In this document: in pieces, positions 51,753 to 60,617 of the stretch
Layout: every line of letters begins with the position of its first letter
How positions within the stretch are numbered: the first letter of the stretch is position 1
Assembly: GCF_023805255.1 (NCBI RefSeq)
Contig: NZ_JAMSCK010000004.1
Coordinates: 62,001-126,000 of the forward strand
From: Gramella jeungdoensis
GTDB taxonomy: Bacteria > Bacteroidota > Bacteroidia > Flavobacteriales > Flavobacteriaceae
Direction: 5' to 3'
DNA length: 64,000 nucleotides
Made by a program: the position numbers and the translations under genes
The notes under the pieces: model-generated
The model's input: the letters and a program-made list of their open reading frames with translations, nothing else
What the model was told of the DNA's origin: nothing
Database searches by the model: none

Positions 51753-51774
51753 AAAAAAAGCCCCTTTCGGGGCT
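51753..51774 (-). terminator. Terminator after the DUF4242 gene
   Basis: Read on the minus strand AGCCCC and GGGGCT pair around a 4-base loop, then a run of T. It lies 35 bases past the stop at 51809. Confidence 0.85.
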
Positions 51775-51808
51775 ATGATGTTTTGATTGATGATAAAATC
51801 ATGATATT

Positions 51809-52081
51809 TTATTCCGCAGTTACGGGATCTATTACCTGCATAACCTCGCTAATCGCATTCACCGGAAGTTCACCAAGATCGGCATGTTTCTTTATCATTT
51901 GTTCATTTGGCGCGATATAAATGCAATAGATTTTGTCTTTAGTGACGAAACTTTGCACCCACTGTATCTGTGGCCCTAGTTTTTCAAGCACTTCACAAGA
52001 TTTTTGAGAGATCGCCTGAAGCTCATCCCGAGACAGGTTTCCGGCATCTTCAAGTTCTCTTTCTACTACATATTTTGGCAT
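51809..52081 (-). CDS. DUF4242-family small protein
   Basis: A 90-residue single-domain protein resembling DUF4242, a ferredoxin-like alpha-beta fold. It begins KYVVERELEDAGNLSRDELQAIS and contains GPQIQWVQSFVTKDKIYCIYIAPNEQMIKKHADLGELPVNAI, where the Trp-Val-x-Ser, Cys and His residues are typical of the family; some relatives bind nickel. It stands alone, between the DUF3616 and TruA-like genes. Function unknown. Confidence 0.8.
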   Translation of the reverse strand: MPKYVVERELEDAGNLSRDELQAISQKSCEVLEKLGPQIQWVQSFVTKDKIYCIYIAPNEQMIKKHADLGELPVNAISEVMQVIDPVTAE

Positions 52082-52322
52082 GATCGCTATATTTTTCAGT
52101 TGAAAGCTGAAACCTTCTTCAATATGATTTTAGCTATTCTTCCCTTCCGGAATGAAAATACATAAGAATGAATAAGTTATTGGAGGAAATTGCCAGTTTT
52201 GAAGCCTTATAAAATTAAGAATTTTTTTAAATATTTCTTCCCGGTTTCGCTGTTATTTTAATTGTAGAGCGAATTAAACCGGTATTATTTGTTTTTATTC
52301 TGAAGGGACTCTGAATAATGAA

Positions 52323-52330
52323 TATATTTG
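52323..52330 (+). promoter_or_regulatory. -7 box of the TruA-like gene
   Basis: TATATTTG matches TAnnTTTG and ends 16 bases before the TTG start at 52347, supporting that start. The nearest TTTG upstream (52288-52291) is 31 bases away, too far for a standard -33. Confidence 0.45.
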
Positions 52331-52346
52331 CCTGAAACTATCGATT

Positions 52347-53135
52347 TTGTTCAGAAAACGATTCTATTACTTTATTAAAATGCAGTATTTGGGATACCGC
52401 CTTCACGGGTGGCAGAAACAGCCTGATGTAAAAACCGTTGAAGGTTTAATAACCAAAACTCTGGGTTGGGTAATGCCTGAGGCCAAATGCAAGATCCTTG
52501 GTACCAGCCGGACAGATGCCATGGTATCTGCTGAAGAATCGGCATTTGAACTGTTCCTGGACCATGAACCTTTGGAGGACCCGGATGAATTTCTTGATCT
52601 TTTCAATAAAAACCTTCCGCAGGATATAAGAGCATTGAGCATAGAAGAGGTAGATAAGAATTTCAATATCATTCAGCATTCCAAAACCAAGGAATATGCT
52701 TACCTGTTCAGTACCGGAAAAAAGTTCCATCCTTTTTGTGCTCCTTTTATGGCCAATTTCCAGGAAGATCTGGACATAGAAAAAATGAAACAGGCAGCAG
52801 AACTATTTCAGGGGACTCATAATTTTAAGAACTATTGTGTTCGGGTTTCAGATAAAAGCACTTTTGAACGTGAAATGCTCAGGTCTGAAATTGTGGAGAA
52901 CCAGCTATATACTGCTAATTTCTTCCCGGAGAAATCATATATCTTTCATATACATGCGGCTGGATTTCTAAGACACCAGGTGAGGCTTATGATGGGTGCA
53001 CTGGTTCTGGTGGGTAGGGGAGAATTGAGTCTGGATGATATAAAGGAAAGTTTGCTACCCGATAATTCTCATTTTCAAATGGATTATATCGCTCCGGCTT
53101 CCGGACTTATTTTGAATAAGATCGAATTTGACTGA
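52347..53135 (+). CDS. Divergent TruA-like tRNA pseudouridine synthase
   Basis: A 262-residue protein of the TruA fold, which pseudouridylates tRNA positions 38-40 in known members. The catalytic Asp57 is kept in TSRTDAMVSAEESAF, but the usual RTDxGVHA context is altered (AM for AG). Other marks are FIKMQYLGYRLHGWQKQP, NLPQDIRALSIEEV, FHPF and GFLRHQVRLMMGALV. The start is TTG: the next ATG (residue 12) would remove part of the first strand. Bacteroidota usually have a second, canonical TruA, so this may be a paralogue with another site or RNA target. Confidence 0.75.
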   Translation: MFRKRFYYFIKMQYLGYRLHGWQKQPDVKTVEGLITKTLGWVMPEAKCKILGTSRTDAMVSAEESAFELFLDHEPLEDPDEFLDLFNKNLPQDIRALSIEEVDKNFNIIQHSKTKEYAYLFSTGKKFHPFCAPFMANFQEDLDIEKMKQAAELFQGTHNFKNYCVRVSDKSTFEREMLRSEIVENQLYTANFFPEKSYIFHIHAAGFLRHQVRLMMGALVLVGRGELSLDDIKESLLPDNSHFQMDYIAPASGLILNKIEFD

Positions 53136-53139
53136 TGTA

Positions 53140-53155
53140 TCAGGTGTAAACCTGA
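53140..53155. other. Short hairpin between convergent truA-like and recQ genes
   Basis: TCAGGT (53140-53145) pairs with ACCTGA (53150-53155) around GTAA. It occupies the 21-base gap between the two stop codons. No T-run, so termination is doubtful. Confidence 0.35.
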
Positions 53156-53156
53156 A

Positions 53157-55262
53157 TTATGAATGTTCTTCTTTTTCAAGGATTTTAAGTGACAATTTCA
53201 AAGTCTCGTACGAAATGGCTTCCTCAAAATATTCGTAATAAGTTTTCAATGATTTTGGATTTTCAAGTTCTTCCTTCGCCTTCCTCACAGCCTTAAGATC
53301 TGATTCAGGTACAAACTGGTGAAGATCTATCTCTTCGCCTTCATCATATAGTTTGATTAGATGTGTGAAAATCGTATTTACAGCGATTCCCCGCTCTTTT
53401 GCTATTTCTTCAATGCTAAGACCATTCTCGTATAAGGATAATGTGGCTTTATAAGTGTTTCCTTTTTTTACTCTTTTAGGTTTATCTCTCTTTTCTTTAC
53501 TGAAAGCGATTATTTCCTTTATAAAGCGATATCCGTAGTCCTGCATTTTCTTCCGGCCAACACCATTTATAAGCATGAATTCAGAATCAGACATGGGGCG
53601 TTGCCGTTCCATTTCTTTTAGTGCTGCATCATTAAAGATAAGGTAAGCGGGAATTCCTTCTTCGCGTGCGATCTCCAGCCGAAGTTGTCTTAGCCTTTCA
53701 AAAAGTGAACCTGACACCGAAGTGGCTTTTTCCTCTTTCAATTTAGCTTTTTGTTCTGTCACTTCTGCAAGCTCGACCTTTTCATTTTCGAAAAGAACTT
53801 TTTTTGCCTGTTCTGTAAGCTGAAGATGATTATTCCTGTCAAAGGCTATTTCAATATATCCCAGATTAATAAGTTGAATAAGATATTGCTGCCAGTTATG
53901 CCAGGAAATATCTTTTCCAACTCCGTAAGTAGTGAGTTGTTCATAATTATTCCTTCTCACGGTCTCGTTCTGGGCTCCTCGTAGAACATCAATTACGGTT
54001 GAAATAGGCTCAGAGGCTTTTAACCGAAAGATACAGGAAAGTGCTTTCTGTGCTATTATGGTGCCGTCAAAAAACTCTGGCGGATTTCTGCAAATATCAC
54101 AGTTACCGCAGTTTTCTTCCATAAATTCTCCAAAATACCCCAGCAATATTTTTCTCCTGCAACTAAGCGCTTCAGCATATTGTTTCATGCGATCGAGCTT
54201 GGCCAGCTGTACGTCTTCATTTTTAGCATTGGAAGCGAATTTCTGTAACTGGATCACATCAGAATAACTATGAAACAGAAGAGTATCTGATGGCAGACCA
54301 TCCCGGCCGGCACGTCCAATTTCCTGATAATAGCCTTCCAGGTTCTTCGGCATATTATAGTGGATCACCCATCGAATATTCGATTTATCGATCCCCATAC
54401 CAAAGGCTATGGTGGCGCAAATGATCTGTTTTTCATCATTTATGAAGTCTTCCTGGATCTGTGAACGCTCAAGATGATCCAAACCGGCATGATAGGCTTC
54501 GGCTTTATATCCTTTAATTTTTAGTTTACTAGCCAGCTCTTCAGTGGTCTTGCGGCTCAGACAATAAATGATTCCGCTTTCTGTTTTTCGGTTCTGAATG
54601 AAATCTGCAATCTTTTCAAAACGTTTTATTCCTGGTTTTACCTCTAAGCTTAGGTTCTTGCGATCAAAAGAGGCAACATGTTTTTTAGCTCCCGGAATAT
54701 TAAGCTGCATGCAAATATCATTGCGTGTGGCTTTATCGGCAGTAGCAGTTAATGCAAGAATAGGGGTGGAGGGGTAGCGATTCTTCAGATAACCCAGCTG
54801 AGTATAGGCAGGCCTGAAATCATGACCCCAGCTGGAAATACAATGGGCCTCGTCAATAGCAATAAGACTCACTTTTTCATCATTAAGAAAACGATCAATA
54901 AACTGAAGGCTTTCCGGCGCTACATATAATAGTTTGATCTCGTTCTTATCTATCTTTTGAAAAATAGCTTCTTTATCGGCTTCATCCTGACTGCTATTCA
55001 GGTAAGCTGCAGGAATCCCATTGGCGTTAAGACCATCTACTTGGTCTTTCATTAGAGCGATAAGAGGTGAGATCACCAGGGTGATTTCAGGTAAAAGGAT
55101 CGCGGGCAGCTGATAACAGATAGACTTACCGCCACCGGTAGGCATGATCACTAAGTTGTCTTTAGCCTCAAAGACTGAATTGATAATTTTCTCCTGTAAA
55201 GGTCTGAAATTCTCATAACCAAAATATTCCTTCAGTGTATTTAGCAGCACTCCTTTTTCCAT
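53157..55262 (-). CDS. recQ: ATP-dependent DNA helicase RecQ
   Basis: A 701-residue SF2 3'-to-5' DNA helicase for recombination and fork repair. Helicase motifs: PTGGGKSICYQLPA (Walker A), IAIDEAHCISSWGHDFRP (motif II), QEIGRAGRDGLPSD (motif VI). The zinc-binding RQC part has CRRKILLGYFGE and CGNCDIC, a winged-helix follows (about 400-480), then an HRDC domain (LRLEIAREEGIPAYLIFNDAAL, about 525-595) and an HTH_40-type tail (about 610-690). Starting at 55262 places a -7 box 5 bases upstream. Convergent with the TruA-like gene. Confidence 0.95.
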   Translation of the reverse strand: MEKGVLLNTLKEYFGYENFRPLQEKIINSVFEAKDNLVIMPTGGGKSICYQLPAILLPEITLVISPLIALMKDQVDGLNANGIPAAYLNSSQDEADKEAIFQKIDKNEIKLLYVAPESLQFIDRFLNDEKVSLIAIDEAHCISSWGHDFRPAYTQLGYLKNRYPSTPILALTATADKATRNDICMQLNIPGAKKHVASFDRKNLSLEVKPGIKRFEKIADFIQNRKTESGIIYCLSRKTTEELASKLKIKGYKAEAYHAGLDHLERSQIQEDFINDEKQIICATIAFGMGIDKSNIRWVIHYNMPKNLEGYYQEIGRAGRDGLPSDTLLFHSYSDVIQLQKFASNAKNEDVQLAKLDRMKQYAEALSCRRKILLGYFGEFMEENCGNCDICRNPPEFFDGTIIAQKALSCIFRLKASEPISTVIDVLRGAQNETVRRNNYEQLTTYGVGKDISWHNWQQYLIQLINLGYIEIAFDRNNHLQLTEQAKKVLFENEKVELAEVTEQKAKLKEEKATSVSGSLFERLRQLRLEIAREEGIPAYLIFNDAALKEMERQRPMSDSEFMLINGVGRKKMQDYGYRFIKEIIAFSKEKRDKPKRVKKGNTYKATLSLYENGLSIEEIAKERGIAVNTIFTHLIKLYDEGEEIDLHQFVPESDLKAVRKAKEELENPKSLKTYYEYFEEAISYETLKLSLKILEKEEHS

Positions 55263-55267
55263 AGCCG

Positions 55268-55275
55268 CAAAAATA
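55268..55275 (-). promoter_or_regulatory. -7 box of recQ, only 5 bases from the start codon
   Basis: On the minus strand TATTTTTG is followed by CGGCT and the ATG, the same 5-base spacing as lpxD. This predicts a leaderless or nearly leaderless recQ transcript. Confidence 0.45.
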
Positions 55276-55405
55276 AAATTAAGCCCCGGTTTTAAGGAAT
55301 AACTTTAGGCTAATTCTAATTTTAAATGGGGAAGCGGCAGATTTATTTCTTTAAAAGTGCCGTTAATGGATTATTATTACATTTATAAAAAATATTTTTC
55401 CGCTT

Positions 55406-56488
55406 ATGGCCCTTAAACCAAAATCCTTGTTATTACGGCGTCCTAAAAATACAAAGACGGTAAACCAGATCCCTGGTACCATGACCTATGTAGGGAGAAA
55501 GGAATCTGCAACTACCAAACTTGATGTAATAGACTACAATCTTGAGAATTATGAAAGATTTACCTCGACCTCTACCGAAGATGCTTTCAAATTTGTAGAT
55601 GAAGACAGGATTACATGGTTCAATATCGACGGTTTAAGTAATGTTGACGAAATAAAAAAACTGGGCGAGTATTATGAACTTCATCCTTTAATACTGGAGG
55701 ATATTGTAAATACGGGTCAGCGCCCAAAGATCGAAGAATACCAGGATTATCTTTTTATAGTCTCAAAAATGCTTTATTACAGGGATGGTAATATTGAGAA
55801 CGAACACATTAGTATGATAGTAGGGCGTAATTACCTGCTTACTTTCCAGGAATCAGATGGTGATGTGTTTGATTCGGTAAGGGAAAGACTTGAGAATGCA
55901 AGGGGGAGAATAAGAGGCCGCACTGCCGATTATTTGATGTTTGCACTTTTGGACTCGATTATTGACAATTATTTTCTGGTGATAGACGATATCAGTGATC
56001 GTATAGAGACCCTTGAGTCAGATCTTTTTACGGCAAAGCCGCAGGAGAATATTACCCAGGAGATCCAGGAGCTAAAAAGCACTATATTAAGGATCAGGCG
56101 CTCAGTTTTTCCTCTACGCGAAGTTGTAGGCAGGCTGGAAAAAATGGAAAATGGTCTTATCAAGGATAGTACCATCAATTATATTAGAGACCTGCATGAT
56201 CACATTGTACAAATTTCAGAGAACATAGAGATCTACCGTGAAATGGTCTGGGGATTGATGGACCTTTACATGACAACAATAAGTAATAAAATGAATGAGG
56301 TGATGAAGGTTCTAACTATTATGGCCAGTATTTTTATACCTCTTACCTTTATTGCCGGTATCTACGGAATGAACTTTGAATATATTCCCGAGCTGGAATG
56401 GAAATATAGTTACTTTGTACTTTGGGGCATAATGATCATAATTTTCCTTTGCATGCTTTATTATTTCAAAAGGAAGAAATGGCTCTAA
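55406..56488 (+). CDS. corA: CorA-family magnesium/cobalt transporter
   Basis: A 360-residue inner-membrane divalent-cation channel, pentameric in known members. The large N-terminal cytoplasmic domain (WFNIDGLSNVDEIKKLG, FQESDGDVFDSVRERLE) and long stalk helix are followed by two C-terminal helices and the signature YGMNFEYIPELEW between them. The positively charged end (FKRKKWL) faces the cytoplasm. It is followed closely by the lactonase gene, 17 bases after the stop. Confidence 0.95.
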   Translation: MALKPKSLLLRRPKNTKTVNQIPGTMTYVGRKESATTKLDVIDYNLENYERFTSTSTEDAFKFVDEDRITWFNIDGLSNVDEIKKLGEYYELHPLILEDIVNTGQRPKIEEYQDYLFIVSKMLYYRDGNIENEHISMIVGRNYLLTFQESDGDVFDSVRERLENARGRIRGRTADYLMFALLDSIIDNYFLVIDDISDRIETLESDLFTAKPQENITQEIQELKSTILRIRRSVFPLREVVGRLEKMENGLIKDSTINYIRDLHDHIVQISENIEIYREMVWGLMDLYMTTISNKMNEVMKVLTIMASIFIPLTFIAGIYGMNFEYIPELEWKYSYFVLWGIMIIIFLCMLYYFKRKKWL

Positions 56489-56505
56489 ACTTTAAAACAA
56501 TAAAA

Positions 56506-57648
56506 ATGAAAATTTCAGGCTTGTTACTGATTCTTGGATTATTGCTGGTTAATCCACTTAATGCCCAAATGGAAAATCAAAAACTGACAGATTCGATAAA
56601 CCGGATGTATGTTGGGACATATACCAAAAAAGAAGGCCATGTTGATGGTAAAGCAAGGGGCATTTATTTGCTTAATCAGCATTCAGACTCGGGAGATCTT
56701 GAATTCGTTTGTACGGCCGCAGAGGTTACAAACCCGTCTTTTGTGAAGGTGGGTAAAATGGGTAAATATCTTTATTCCGTGAGCGAACTGGGGCCTAATG
56801 ATGCTGAAAGCGGGTTTGTTTATTCTTATGAGATACAGGAAGACGGATCTTTAAGGAATATAGGGAAACTAGGAACCGGTGGATTTGCTCCCTGCCACAT
56901 TGCATTGGACCGATCGGGGAAATATGCCTTTGTTAGCAATTATGTGGGAGGTGTGGTTATGGTTTACAAGATCGGCCCTGATGGAAAACTCGTCAAAAAC
57001 CAGGAACTTAAACTTGAATCTCCAGATAGTGCTCATGCCCATTCTTTAAAAGTAAGTGGAGATAATAGATATGCATATATAGCCGATCTTGGCAATGACA
57101 GGATATGGATCTATCATTTTGACAGAGCAGAGGGAAAGCTAACTCCGCATGACCAGAAATTTGTGGAATTGGAACATGGAGCGGGGCCACGTCATATGAG
57201 CTTTGCAAAGAATGGAAGTTTTGCCTATTCGATAAATGAGCTTAACAGTACAGTGAGCGTATTTGCCGTTAAAATGAACGGTGGTCTGGAACTAATTCAA
57301 AATATTTCTTCCTTGCCTGGAAACTATAAGAATAAGAACTCTGCCGCCGATATACATCTGCATCCTGATGGCAGATTCCTCTATGTATCTAACAGAGGTC
57401 ATAACAGTATTGCTGTCTTTGAATTAAATTCTGAAACCGGAAAGCTTAGCACCGTTGATTTTGTTCCTGTAGCCGGAAAGACACCCAGGAATTTTGCGAT
57501 ATCCCCGTATGGTAAATATCTCTATGCTGCCAGCCAGGATACCGGAAATATTACTGTTTATGATATTAATGCCGAAACCGGAAAACTGAAAATTCACCAG
57601 GAATTATTTGAGATCAAAACGCCGGTTTGCCTGGAATTTGTAAAGTAG
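56506..57648 (+). CDS. Lactonase-family seven-bladed beta-propeller protein (6-phosphogluconolactonase-like)
   Basis: A 380-residue exported protein from the ATG at 56506, which gives the signal peptide MKISGLLLILGLLLVNPLNAQ. In-frame starts at 56479 and 56422 would overlap corA and hide the signal. It has the PF10282-type repeats, for example MYVGTYTKKEGH, GGFAPCHIALDRSGKYAFVSNYVGG, HGAGPRHMSFAKNGSFAYSINEL and IHLHPDGRFLYVSNRGHNSI. Pgl relatives hydrolyse 6-phosphogluconolactone in the cytoplasm; a secreted version probably acts on another lactone or is structural. Confidence 0.85.
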   Translation: MKISGLLLILGLLLVNPLNAQMENQKLTDSINRMYVGTYTKKEGHVDGKARGIYLLNQHSDSGDLEFVCTAAEVTNPSFVKVGKMGKYLYSVSELGPNDAESGFVYSYEIQEDGSLRNIGKLGTGGFAPCHIALDRSGKYAFVSNYVGGVVMVYKIGPDGKLVKNQELKLESPDSAHAHSLKVSGDNRYAYIADLGNDRIWIYHFDRAEGKLTPHDQKFVELEHGAGPRHMSFAKNGSFAYSINELNSTVSVFAVKMNGGLELIQNISSLPGNYKNKNSAADIHLHPDGRFLYVSNRGHNSIAVFELNSETGKLSTVDFVPVAGKTPRNFAISPYGKYLYAASQDTGNITVYDINAETGKLKIHQELFEIKTPVCLEFVK

Positions 57649-57652
57649 AAGC

Positions 57653-58525
57653 TTAAAGTCTCATTCGGTATGCAACCCCGGCTTTAAGACTTAAGTTTTT
57701 TATTAGTCCGGAGTCAAGCTGGGATTGATATATCAATTCCTCTGACCTGTCAAATGCTTCATAATCGTTTATCTGGTAATTTCCCACCCTTGCATAAAGT
57801 ACAAGTTTTTCAGTGATATGTTTTTCAATGAAAAGGGAGGTTACAAGGGTTTCTTTCCTGAAATAATAGATTTCCGGATTTTCCCTGATAAGGTACGTAT
57901 TAAGATTCCAGTCACTTTCCAGGCCAGTGTACAAGCTATTTTTTTTGAGTATCCATTCCCAGCGAATTACTGACGGAATCAGAATATACAGATTCCATTT
58001 CTCACTTGGAAGCCAGTGAATCCCTCCAATGGGGAACAACAGATTCTTATCAACCTCCTGATTAAAGTACATCCCGGCGAACAATTTTAAGGATTCACTT
58101 TTAACATGACTGAACATGAACCAGCCTCCGGTTTGCAAATCTTTAATCTGAGGTTTGAAATAATCTGAATTCAGTTTGAACCTAACCTGGGTTAACAGGC
58201 TCCATTCCTTATCTTTCCAGAAGTGCAGATATCCGGCACTGATAAAGTTGGAGTAGAGATCAAGCTCCCTGCCGGTATAATCAACATCCTGGAATTTAAA
58301 GACTTCAGAAGACAAAGTTCCAAGGATATAATCTTCATTTTTTAGTTCTACACCCAGATTAATCCTGGCCTCAAATCTGTCAAAAGAGAAATCTGATGCA
58401 TTTTCGGGAGAATATGCAGAATGCTCGTAGGCTATATTTGCCACATCAAAATAGGATTGAGCAATCGCTATTGGCATATTAAGTAATACCAAGACCAATA
58501 TTGACCTGCAAATAAATTTATTCAT
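57653..58525 (-). CDS. Outer-membrane beta-barrel protein, DUF6268-like
   Basis: A 290-residue protein with a signal peptide (MNKFICRSILVLVLLNMPIAIAQ), then many amphipathic strands of alternating aromatic residues (LDLYSNFISAGYLHFWKD, WSLLTQVRFKLN, GGWFMFSHV). It ends LSLKAGVAYRMRL, with the aromatic/Arg C-terminus common to barrels. It resembles the Bacteroidota DUF6268 group. It lies 4 bases from the convergent lactonase stop. Function unknown. Confidence 0.75.
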   Translation of the reverse strand: MNKFICRSILVLVLLNMPIAIAQSYFDVANIAYEHSAYSPENASDFSFDRFEARINLGVELKNEDYILGTLSSEVFKFQDVDYTGRELDLYSNFISAGYLHFWKDKEWSLLTQVRFKLNSDYFKPQIKDLQTGGWFMFSHVKSESLKLFAGMYFNQEVDKNLLFPIGGIHWLPSEKWNLYILIPSVIRWEWILKKNSLYTGLESDWNLNTYLIRENPEIYYFRKETLVTSLFIEKHITEKLVLYARVGNYQINDYEAFDRSEELIYQSQLDSGLIKNLSLKAGVAYRMRL

Positions 58526-58855
58526 ATTCCATTATTTATTATCCCATTGAAAGTTCGGCCGCCCTGAAGCGGTTCATTTCACGGGTTGTGATGCTGTCTC
58601 TGAGTGTCTGGGGAATTAGTTTACCTAAAGTTAAATAGAATTTGTTTCATTTTGATTTGATTCAAAATCATATTGAAAATTTCTATTCCTTTCATTGAAG
58701 GTTCTAATTTCTTTCGACATGGATAATTTTCCATCTTTCCTATTGCATGCCTTGCATCTTATACAGGAATTCTTTAAACCGCACATAATACTATTTTTTA
58801 AGAATTTATATTTTAAAAACATTGAGACCAGGGCATAAGTATGTGTTCCGTCGTA
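58526..58855. other. 330-base gap with possible gene remnants
   Basis: No convincing intact gene. On the minus strand a 63-codon frame (58631-58822) includes a CIRCKAC cysteine cluster, and a second frame from near 58629 to a stop at 58539-58541 reads LIPQTLRDSITTREMNRFRAAELSMG, which looks more like real protein. The two overlap end to end in different frames, as a frameshift would give. A decayed small gene is possible. Confidence 0.3.
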
Positions 58856-59755
58856 TTATTCCATTTTGACCGATAATTTGGAATTTGTCTGCCGAGTATA
58901 GTTTGCTTTTTTTACTTCCCCGGGAGGTTTGAAAAGAATATCAAATACTTCTTTAAAACTATTTGCGCAACCAATCTTTTTAAAGATATCTATCCATACG
59001 TGGAATACGAGGAAAACTGGATTGTAGGTTTTTGGCTGATCGAGTATTCCATATACTGGCTCTTCTTCTTCTTCCTGGAAGGTATTGAAGATCCTATCCC
59101 AAATGATGAAAGTGGATCCATAATTTTTATCCAGGTATTTCCTATTCCTTCCGTGATGAACCCTGTGATGAGAAGGTGTTACAAAAAGATAGCTATACCA
59201 TTTAGGTAGTTTTTTAATCATCTTTGTGTGAACAGAGAAACTGTATAGAAGGGCTAATTGATGAACGATATAAAATACTACTGGATGAAAGCCCAAAAAA
59301 CTTACAGGTAGATAAAAAATGATCTTTATACCCTGAGTCCATGACTGTCTGAAAGCAGTAGAAAGATTAAAGTTCGTTGAATTATGGTGTGTAACATGGG
59401 TTGCCCATAAAAAGTTAATTTCGTGAGAAAGTCGATGTGAAACATACCTTAAGAAATCCAGAACAATATAACATAGAATAGAAGTTGCCCAATTAACCGG
59501 GATACTCCATGGCACTGTATTATAGATCCACAGAACCAGTAAAAAGAACGCCGATTTAGTAAAAATTCCTTCTACTAAATGAACCAATCCAATGAATAAT
59601 GATGTAAGGAAATCTTTTCCTTCATATAAACCTTTTTTGTCTTTGATAGTTAAGATCAACTCTATTAATGCCAGGCCAATTAGGATTGGCGCACCATATA
59701 GGATCAGATTTGGTGAATTTTGTAAAACTTCGTTTAATTGTACTGTCGTTTTCAT
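58856..59755 (-). CDS. Sterol desaturase / fatty acid hydroxylase-family membrane protein
   Basis: A 299-residue integral-membrane di-iron oxygenase. The histidine clusters HRLSHE, HVTHHNS and PSHHRVHHG, with a further HTKMIK, form the family's eight-histidine iron site. About four hydrophobic helices (residues 16-34, 50-75, 85-105, 150-175) anchor it. Family members hydroxylate or desaturate fatty acids, carotenoids or sphingoid bases; the substrate is unknown. It is 41 bases after the DUF6134-like gene, so they may be co-transcribed. Confidence 0.9.
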   Translation of the reverse strand: MKTTVQLNEVLQNSPNLILYGAPILIGLALIELILTIKDKKGLYEGKDFLTSLFIGLVHLVEGIFTKSAFFLLVLWIYNTVPWSIPVNWATSILCYIVLDFLRYVSHRLSHEINFLWATHVTHHNSTNFNLSTAFRQSWTQGIKIIFYLPVSFLGFHPVVFYIVHQLALLYSFSVHTKMIKKLPKWYSYLFVTPSHHRVHHGRNRKYLDKNYGSTFIIWDRIFNTFQEEEEEPVYGILDQPKTYNPVFLVFHVWIDIFKKIGCANSFKEVFDILFKPPGEVKKANYTRQTNSKLSVKME

Positions 59756-59796
59756 GATTGATGATTTTTGATGATTGAAAATTCAGTTGATTCATT

Positions 59797-60477
59797 TTAA
59801 ATTTTATGTAATCGGGCCTTAAAAAAGGTTCCGTGCACATCTACCTGAATACATCTGCCATCTTGGTAATGAAATAAATTGGATACGCCGTTTGGAAAAT
59901 CAATGCGATATTGATTTTCTCCTGTTTTTTGTATATCAACCATCATCTGAAGGTTGTCACAATAGACCGAGTTGATATCTTTTGGTTCAGAAAAATAGAG
60001 AAGTACCAGGTTTGAAGTTATTTTTGGGTATTCAAAGATTCTTCGAGAATCACCTTCAGTAATCAGGTAACTACCCTTTTTGAATACCAGTTCTTTAATA
60101 GCTTTCTGATTTTCGTTTATGGATCTATTGACGGATGAAAAGATTAGTTGATCATTTTTATACCTAAATTTTTCGGTTGCATTCACACGAAATTTTTTGA
60201 TGAAAGAAACTTCAATCCTGGAGAAAACCTCGTAATCTGTATAAGGAGAGTATTCTTTCTTTTCAATTACTATGGTACCGATACTTTTGTCGTTTTTTAG
60301 GATATTAAACTTTACCTGACTTTGCTGTGCTTTAGATACTGAACATATAAGCAGACCTATTAGAAGAATTAAAAGGGTTTTGAAGTAATAAACAGACTTT
60401 TTGTGATACCATTCTTTTAATATTCGATTCCAGTACTGAAATCTTCCTGATGCTATTTGTAATACAATTAGTAGCAT
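59797..60477 (-). CDS. DUF6134-like exported protein
   Basis: A 226-residue protein with a hydrophobic segment ending in a signal-like cut (ILLIGLLICSVSKAQQ, residues 36-51). The part before it (MLLIVLQIASGRFQYWNRILKEWY) may be real or an artefact of start choice: no ATG lies closer to the signal. The mature part has beta strands KFNILKNDKSIGTIVIEKKEY, VNATEKFRYKNDQLIFSS and a late NGVSNLFHYQDGRCIQVDV, matching DUF6134. It lies before a fatty acid hydroxylase gene, a pairing worth noting. Function unknown. Confidence 0.7.
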   Translation of the reverse strand: MLLIVLQIASGRFQYWNRILKEWYHKKSVYYFKTLLILLIGLLICSVSKAQQSQVKFNILKNDKSIGTIVIEKKEYSPYTDYEVFSRIEVSFIKKFRVNATEKFRYKNDQLIFSSVNRSINENQKAIKELVFKKGSYLITEGDSRRIFEYPKITSNLVLLYFSEPKDINSVYCDNLQMMVDIQKTGENQYRIDFPNGVSNLFHYQDGRCIQVDVHGTFFKARLHKI

Positions 60478-60617
60478 GGCACTTCATTTTATGAGGGAAG
60501 ATCGTAGGGAATAATTCCTTCAGGTTAGTAAACCAAAATTAAACACCAGTTAAAATATGGATATCCAGTATTTTATGAATTTGTAAGATTTCGGACGTCC
60601 GGAATTATATCCGGACA

